Origin: Anaerolineae bacterium
Lineage (GTDB): Bacteria; Chloroflexota; Anaerolineae; Aggregatilineales; Phototrophicaceae
Assembly: GCA_022843745.1 (NCBI GenBank)
Contig: JALHNB010000001.1
Coordinates: 214,019-278,018, forward strand
DNA length: 64,000 bases
Direction of reading: 5' to 3'
Shown: positions 60,024 through 64,000 of the stretch, piece after piece
Numbering within the stretch: the stretch's first letter is position 1
Layout of the letters: each line of letters opens with the position of its first letter
Notes under the pieces: model-generated
What the model was told of the DNA's origin: nothing
What the model saw: only the letters and a program-made list of their open reading frames with translations
Databases searched by the model: none
Translations under genes and position numbers: made by a program

Positions 60024-61025
60024 TTAAGGTTGTAGAATCAGATTGCGTTCGGCGTTGCGGCGCTTATAGCTGGCAGGGCGCTGCGGCGGGTTCGCCTCGT
60101 AATGCCGGACGATGCGCTCCAGATAGGTTCGCAGCGGTGTGTAGTGCATTCCTAATTCGGCCTTGCTGCGTTCATTGGCGAGTTCGGACATCCAGCGATC
60201 ACTAAAAGGTGAGCAGTCCGGCAAGAATCCGTTAGCGACGAGCAGACTGCGCTTGACTTCGATCATTTGCGGCGGCTCATAGCCCATAAATTCCCCGACC
60301 ATCGCCACAAATTCAGGCAGCGGCACGGTTTCATCCTGCGAAATGTTGTAAGCACGTCCCTTGCCTGGGCCTGTTTTGATGACGGCTAAAATCGCCTGAG
60401 CCACATCGTCGGCATAGACGTGCCGGAGGGGGTGCTGGGGTGTCTCTGGCACGAGAATCGGGCCGCCATCCTTGATGCGCAGCATGTAGCCATACAGACG
60501 ATTAAATGGTTCGCGCTCACCGTTGACCATCGGCATCCGCAGCGACGTGTAGGGGAATCCATTTTTTGACCACGCCGATGCCAGAGCATCCTCGGCCTGG
60601 CGCTTATGAAAGCCATAATTCCATTCCTCATAGCCATAGGTGTTGGGCTTGGGCGGCGGCATCAGCCTGCCTTCATAAGTCTCCTCAGAAAATGGACGTT
60701 CCAGGCCTTCACGCACCAGATAGACCTGACCCGTGCTGACAAAAACGTAATGACCGACTCTGCCTTTCAGCACGTCAATGATATTTTCGGCTTCTTCACC
60801 CGTATACAGCACCATATCCACGACGACATCAAACTCAAGGCCGTCGAGTGCCGCTTTGACCTGTTCTTTGACCGTCCGATCCCCGCGCAGTCGTTTGATT
60901 GGCGCGGGCAGTTCGTCCTGGGTAATGCCCCGGTTAAAAATGGTCAATTCATGCCCGGCGTTGAAAAGTTGTGTCGCCAGGATATGTCCCATATTGCGTG
61001 TTCCGCCGATAATCAGGATTTTCAT
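60024..61025 (-). CDS. NAD-dependent epimerase/dehydratase (extended SDR)
   Basis: 333 aa. MKILIIGGTRNMGHILATQL has the Rossmann Gly motif GGTRNMG, FNRGITQ follows, and YVFVSTGQVY is the usual Ser/Thr strand. The expected Y-x3-K is not clear; NYGFHKRQAEDAL (Y-G-F-H-K) may serve. VYADDVAQAILAVI and later regions fit the CSP41/isoflavone-reductase-like atypical SDR branch. It may act on nucleotide sugars or bind RNA. Confidence 0.8.
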   Translation of the reverse strand: MKILIIGGTRNMGHILATQLFNAGHELTIFNRGITQDELPAPIKRLRGDRTVKEQVKAALDGLEFDVVVDMVLYTGEEAENIIDVLKGRVGHYVFVSTGQVYLVREGLERPFSEETYEGRLMPPPKPNTYGYEEWNYGFHKRQAEDALASAWSKNGFPYTSLRMPMVNGEREPFNRLYGYMLRIKDGGPILVPETPQHPLRHVYADDVAQAILAVIKTGPGKGRAYNISQDETVPLPEFVAMVGEFMGYEPPQMIEVKRSLLVANGFLPDCSPFSDRWMSELANERSKAELGMHYTPLRTYLERIVRHYEANPPQRPASYKRRNAERNLILQP

Positions 61026-61104
61026 GGTTTACTTGTGAAGCTGTCCTTTCGAGCCATTTAAAATTATTCTACACTGCACATCATGGATAAAAGTAATAGC
61101 TTTC

Positions 61105-61866
61105 TCAGTTATTGCTTAGAACATAGACAAACGCCGCCGCGAACAATCCCGGCCAGATATTTTTTAACCCGCGAACGCCCTCATAGGGGACTTCGCCAAT
61201 CACTTCAAAGTGCATTTGCCGCGCCCACCAGTGAAAATCGCTCCGTGTCCAGAAGCGCAGGTGTTCGCCCGGTGTCACCACCCATTGCAGCGGAAATTTG
61301 CCCATCAGCAGCCGCAGACGATGCTGATAATAGCCTGTGTTCGGTATCGAAACGATCAACGCCTTCCGCGCGAAAGGTCGCAGACTGTTGAGCAGGCTTT
61401 CCGGGTCGGGCAGATGCTCGATAATCTCCGACAAAATAATGTAATCGAACGTTGTGTGCAAATAATCGCTGATCGGCTTATTGATGTCCGCCAGATCGAC
61501 ATTTAGCCCCTGCGCACGGCAAAATTCAACCGCTTTGGGCGAGACATCCAGGCCATAGGCGGCGATTTTTTTCTGTTCAATCATGTATTGCAGCAGCGCA
61601 CCATCGCCGACACCCAGATCAAGCACGCTGTCGCCCTCACTCACCAGGTCGGCAAAAACCTGGGCGCGTTTCAACCGCCAGGGTGAAAGTTTACCCAAAC
61701 CCGTCTGCGCTTTATTATCCCAGTATGTATCATAATCGACCACGCCGATGTGCGCCGTGTCAGGATAGACAAATAAACGCCGCCATTCACGGTAGCGATT
61801 CGCCAACCACAGGTAAAATGGACGTAAAAAGCCGCTTCGAAGGCTGGATTTGAGCGATTCAGACAA
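61105..61866 (-). CDS. SAM-dependent methyltransferase (MetW-like)
   Basis: 253 aa. Motif I DSVLDLGVGDGALLQYM, then AYGLDVSPKAVEFCRAQG and FDYIILSEIIEHLPDPESLL. N-terminal basic region and C-terminal hydrophobic tail (GLFAAAFVYVLSN) suggest work near the membrane. The gene overlaps the flippase by 8 nt and belongs with the polysaccharide set. Confidence 0.88.
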   Translation of the reverse strand: MSESLKSSLRSGFLRPFYLWLANRYREWRRLFVYPDTAHIGVVDYDTYWDNKAQTGLGKLSPWRLKRAQVFADLVSEGDSVLDLGVGDGALLQYMIEQKKIAAYGLDVSPKAVEFCRAQGLNVDLADINKPISDYLHTTFDYIILSEIIEHLPDPESLLNSLRPFARKALIVSIPNTGYYQHRLRLLMGKFPLQWVVTPGEHLRFWTRSDFHWWARQMHFEVIGEVPYEGVRGLKNIWPGLFAAAFVYVLSNN

Positions 61867-63274
61867 TTTCTGACCTGCTAACTAAGATGTGTTCAACGGC
61901 ATGTTGGCGGAGGACAGGCAGGGTTACAATGGCCGTGAAGACGATTGAAATAGCGAAAGTGATGCTCACCATCCATGCGCCGCCGAGTGCGCCCATCTGC
62001 TGTACCAGAATAACGCCTGCTGCCGTTCCCCATATCAGCGCGGCGATTTTGACGATGATCGCGGAGCGCATTAATCCAAGCGCACGATACAGCGGGCCAA
62101 AAACGCCGCCGACGGTTGTCACCGCGCCATAGACAGCAATAACCGGAAGCAGTGGCACGGCTGGCAGCCAACTATTACCATAGATAAAAGCCGCAATCGG
62201 CTCACCAATCGCCATAACAAGAATGACCAGCAGCCCGTAAAACCCAATTGCGCCTATCGTCAGTGCGCCAATCACACGGTTAAAATTGCGCCACAAATTG
62301 GCATAATCGCGCCGTCCGATGGCTTGCGGCACAACCGTTTGCATATTATCAAAAATGGCTGAGGTGAGTGTATTGGGAAGCTGCATGGCCTTGAGCGCCA
62401 ATTGCAGATAGCCTGCCGCTTCTTTCCCCGCGAAAATACCGACAATTTGCATCGGAATCTGCATGAAAAAATTGGCGATATTTCGATCCAGCGCAATCGC
62501 GAATCCAAATCGCCAGTATGGACGCAGCGCTATGGTACGCGCACGGGCGAGAATTGTGGTAAAGGCCGGGTATGGCAAAATACCTTTTGTCCGTTCGCGG
62601 CGATACAGCCACAATGATAAAAACATGGTCGTATAAGAATAAATCAGCCGTCCAGCTAACATGCCCGGCGCGGTGGGGCTGGCGATGAGCGCCGCGACGA
62701 CACATCCCGCCAACAAGACCAAATTGATGTTTTCCAGCACGGCAGCGATTCGCATCGAGCGACGGCTTTGCAGCGCGATGACGACGAGATTGTAAATGGC
62801 ATCGGGTAGCAAAACCAGCGTGTAAATCGCCGCCAGCGTACCGATGCGTGGCTCAGGGATTTTGAACATGACGGGTAAACGCGGTGTGCTTAAGAGCGTA
62901 ACCTCATGACTGTAGAGCCATGAGGCCAGCGGTGTGCCTAATAAAAGCAAAAGCGCAAAGCATATCGCCGCCCACATCGCCGCGATTTTGATATAAAAGG
63001 CCATCAGATTCAGCGCTTCGTCGGCATTATTTGCGCCGACAGCAGCCGAAAGCCGCGTAACGGTGCTGGGCCCAATGCCAGTGAGATTGAACGACTGCCA
63101 TATGGCAACAAACGAAGCCACCAGCGCCCATTCGCCGTAAGCCCCTGGTCCCATCAGCCGCGCGATCAGCACCGACGAGACAAAGCTGATTCCAACACTG
63201 ATGAGCTTGCTGACCTGGAGCGCCAGCGTATCGCGCACGAATTTGCGCTGGAGAAAACGACGAAACGTTACCAC
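61859..63274 (-). CDS. Polysaccharide flippase (Wzx/PST-type)
   Basis: 471 aa with about 12 to 14 helices. LALQVSKLISVGISFVSSVL, ARLMGPGAYGEWALVASFVA and AGYLQLALKAMQLPNTLTSA with PQAIGRRDYANLW fit the oligosaccharide-flippase fold (MOP superfamily). It would move lipid-linked sugar units across the membrane, together with the neighbouring glycosyltransferase and methyltransferase. Confidence 0.88.
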   Translation of the reverse strand: MVTFRRFLQRKFVRDTLALQVSKLISVGISFVSSVLIARLMGPGAYGEWALVASFVAIWQSFNLTGIGPSTVTRLSAAVGANNADEALNLMAFYIKIAAMWAAICFALLLLLGTPLASWLYSHEVTLLSTPRLPVMFKIPEPRIGTLAAIYTLVLLPDAIYNLVVIALQSRRSMRIAAVLENINLVLLAGCVVAALIASPTAPGMLAGRLIYSYTTMFLSLWLYRRERTKGILPYPAFTTILARARTIALRPYWRFGFAIALDRNIANFFMQIPMQIVGIFAGKEAAGYLQLALKAMQLPNTLTSAIFDNMQTVVPQAIGRRDYANLWRNFNRVIGALTIGAIGFYGLLVILVMAIGEPIAAFIYGNSWLPAVPLLPVIAVYGAVTTVGGVFGPLYRALGLMRSAIIVKIAALIWGTAAGVILVQQMGALGGAWMVSITFAISIVFTAIVTLPVLRQHAVEHILVSRSEIV

Positions 63275-63295
63275 AACCGCGTCACTCCATAGGCA

Positions 63296-63517
63296 TTACA
63301 TATATTCACTAAAATCCTCAAGCGGCTCACCGAAATCATCAGCGATGACCATTAACCCCTTGGCGCTGCCAAATTGCGGACGTGGTTTAGGACGCACAAG
63401 CGGTACAAGCTGCACAACTTGTTTATCGTCCGCAACAATAAAAACATCTTCGCCGTTTATGGCAGCTTTGATTAAATCCGGCAGATGCGTTGCTGCGTCA
63501 TCAAGTTTAATGTTCAT
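63296..63517 (-). CDS. Type II antitoxin, Phd/YefM-VapB-like, without adjacent toxin
   Basis: 73 aa. MNIKLDDAATHLPDLIKAAI is the swapped-dimer strand and helix of Phd/YefM-type antitoxins, followed by GEDVFIVADDKQVVQLVPLV and a tail FGEPLEDFSEYM, the region that usually binds a PIN toxin. The next gene on this strand is the flippase, and no PIN-domain gene is near. It may be a solitary remnant or work in trans. Confidence 0.8.
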   Translation of the reverse strand: MNIKLDDAATHLPDLIKAAINGEDVFIVADDKQVVQLVPLVRPKPRPQFGSAKGLMVIADDFGEPLEDFSEYM

Positions 63518-63552
63518 TTATCAAACTTCGTTTTATGATTGGGCGATCAAAT

Positions 63553-64000
63553 TCATTTTCGCACATTTTCATATACCTCGATCATCTGCTGCGCGACATG
63601 ATCCCAGGTTTGCGTTTGCGCCCGTGCTTTTCCGGCTGCCCCCATCTGTTTTGCGCGAACCGAGTCCGTCAGCAAACTGATGATAGCACCGGGTAAAGCG
63701 GCTGTCACGGCTGATTGCGGCACAAGCAAACCCGTTACCCCGTCCATGATAGCATCTTCCGCGCCACAGTCTGTCGTGCCGATCACGGGAAGTCCGGCTG
63801 CGCTGGCCTCTAAATGTGTCAGCCCGTAACCTTCAAATTTGCCGCCAATGTTCATCGAAGGCATCGCGAAAACGTCCGCTGCGCCATACCACGCCAGCAT
63901 TGTCGATTCGGGTACATGGCCGAGTAGTTGTACGCAGTCGTCTAAATTCAAGTCGCGAATCGTCGCTTTCACGCGCTCGACGTATGCGGGTTCAGCTTCC
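63553..64000 (-). CDS. Glycosyltransferase family 4 (C-terminal part, cut by window edge)
   Basis: The minus frame is open to the right edge. It covers the GT-B C-terminal domain: CVQLLGHVPESTMLAWYGAA, ADVFAMPSMNIGGKFEGYGL with THLEASAAGLPVIGTTDCGA, and GVTGLLVPQ. The E-x7-E-type pair that contacts the donor sugar phosphate is present (FEGYGLTHLEASAAG). Member of the polysaccharide cluster. Confidence 0.9.
   Translation of the reverse strand, partial: EAEPAYVERVKATIRDLNLDDCVQLLGHVPESTMLAWYGAADVFAMPSMNIGGKFEGYGLTHLEASAAGLPVIGTTDCGAEDAIMDGVTGLLVPQSAVTAALPGAIISLLTDSVRAKQMGAAGKARAQTQTWDHVAQQMIEVYENVRK

Overview
This 64 kb window is most likely chromosome from an uncultured or poorly known Chloroflexota bacterium, probably of the Anaerolineae side. 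That is an inference from gene content: a mreBCD-mrdA-minCDE-rodA shape and division block, a membrane-anchored TIR-NACHT protein, many secreted and lipoprotein genes with Thr/Pro-rich linkers, GTG and TTG starts, moderate GC, and short intergenic repeats of the kind common in that phylum. No rRNA and no CRISPR array were seen. Both edges cut a gene: a GH3 glycosidase on the left and a glycosyltransferase on the right.

Layout. 1-3.5 kb: GH3 enzyme, orphan response regulator and tilS, on the minus strand. 3.5-14.5 kb: cell-shape and division operon (mreB, mreC, mreD, PBP2, a membrane protein, minC, minD, minE, rodA), then gltX and tRNA-Gln(CTG). 14.5-16.6 kb: a decayed insertion at the tRNA, with the C-terminal relic of what looks like a large serine recombinase, a beta-propeller cargo gene and a second degraded copy of the tRNA 3' end plus terminator. 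16.6-25.5 kb: a DinB-like protein, YceI-like protein, AraC regulator, SDR, VOC protein, M20 amidohydrolase with a DUF3830 partner, a Tat-exported intradiol-dioxygenase-like protein, and a BaeSR-like two-component system. Three promoters here share GAACAT boxes at 11-bp steps placed 14 bp before the -10, which suggests one regulon of that two-component system.

25.6-30.5 kb: a potassium module with a KimA-type transporter behind a structured leader, a free universal-stress-protein domain, and KdpE/KdpD-like regulators without kdpFABC. 30.6-38.2 kb: D-aminopeptidase, MsrQ-like heme protein, an orphan zinc/manganese-type ABC permease with palindromic operators, the TIR-NACHT protein, a 2H phosphoesterase, a YjjX-type NTPase, a CPBP protease and a DEDDh exonuclease. 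38.2-39.7 kb: an IS605-type insertion with TnpB and a small ribbon-helix-helix-like protein. 39.8-50.4 kb: mostly secreted or membrane proteins, a GMC oxidoreductase and a ferredoxin-type membrane protein paired with a YtkA-like lipoprotein.

50.6-52.8 kb: two neighbouring genes (a GNAT and a flavin amine oxidase), each open in one frame except for a single TGA followed by CTG at a likely tryptophan position. 53-60 kb: VOC protein, DmpA-like P1 peptidase, M42 peptidase, then a Rieske oxygenase directly coupled to an SDR that closely resembles plant chlorophyll b reductase (NYC1/NOL), followed by a sugar-kinase-like protein and a DinB-like protein. 60-64 kb: an NAD-dependent epimerase, then a surface-polysaccharide set (methyltransferase, flippase, glycosyltransferase) with an orphan antitoxin.
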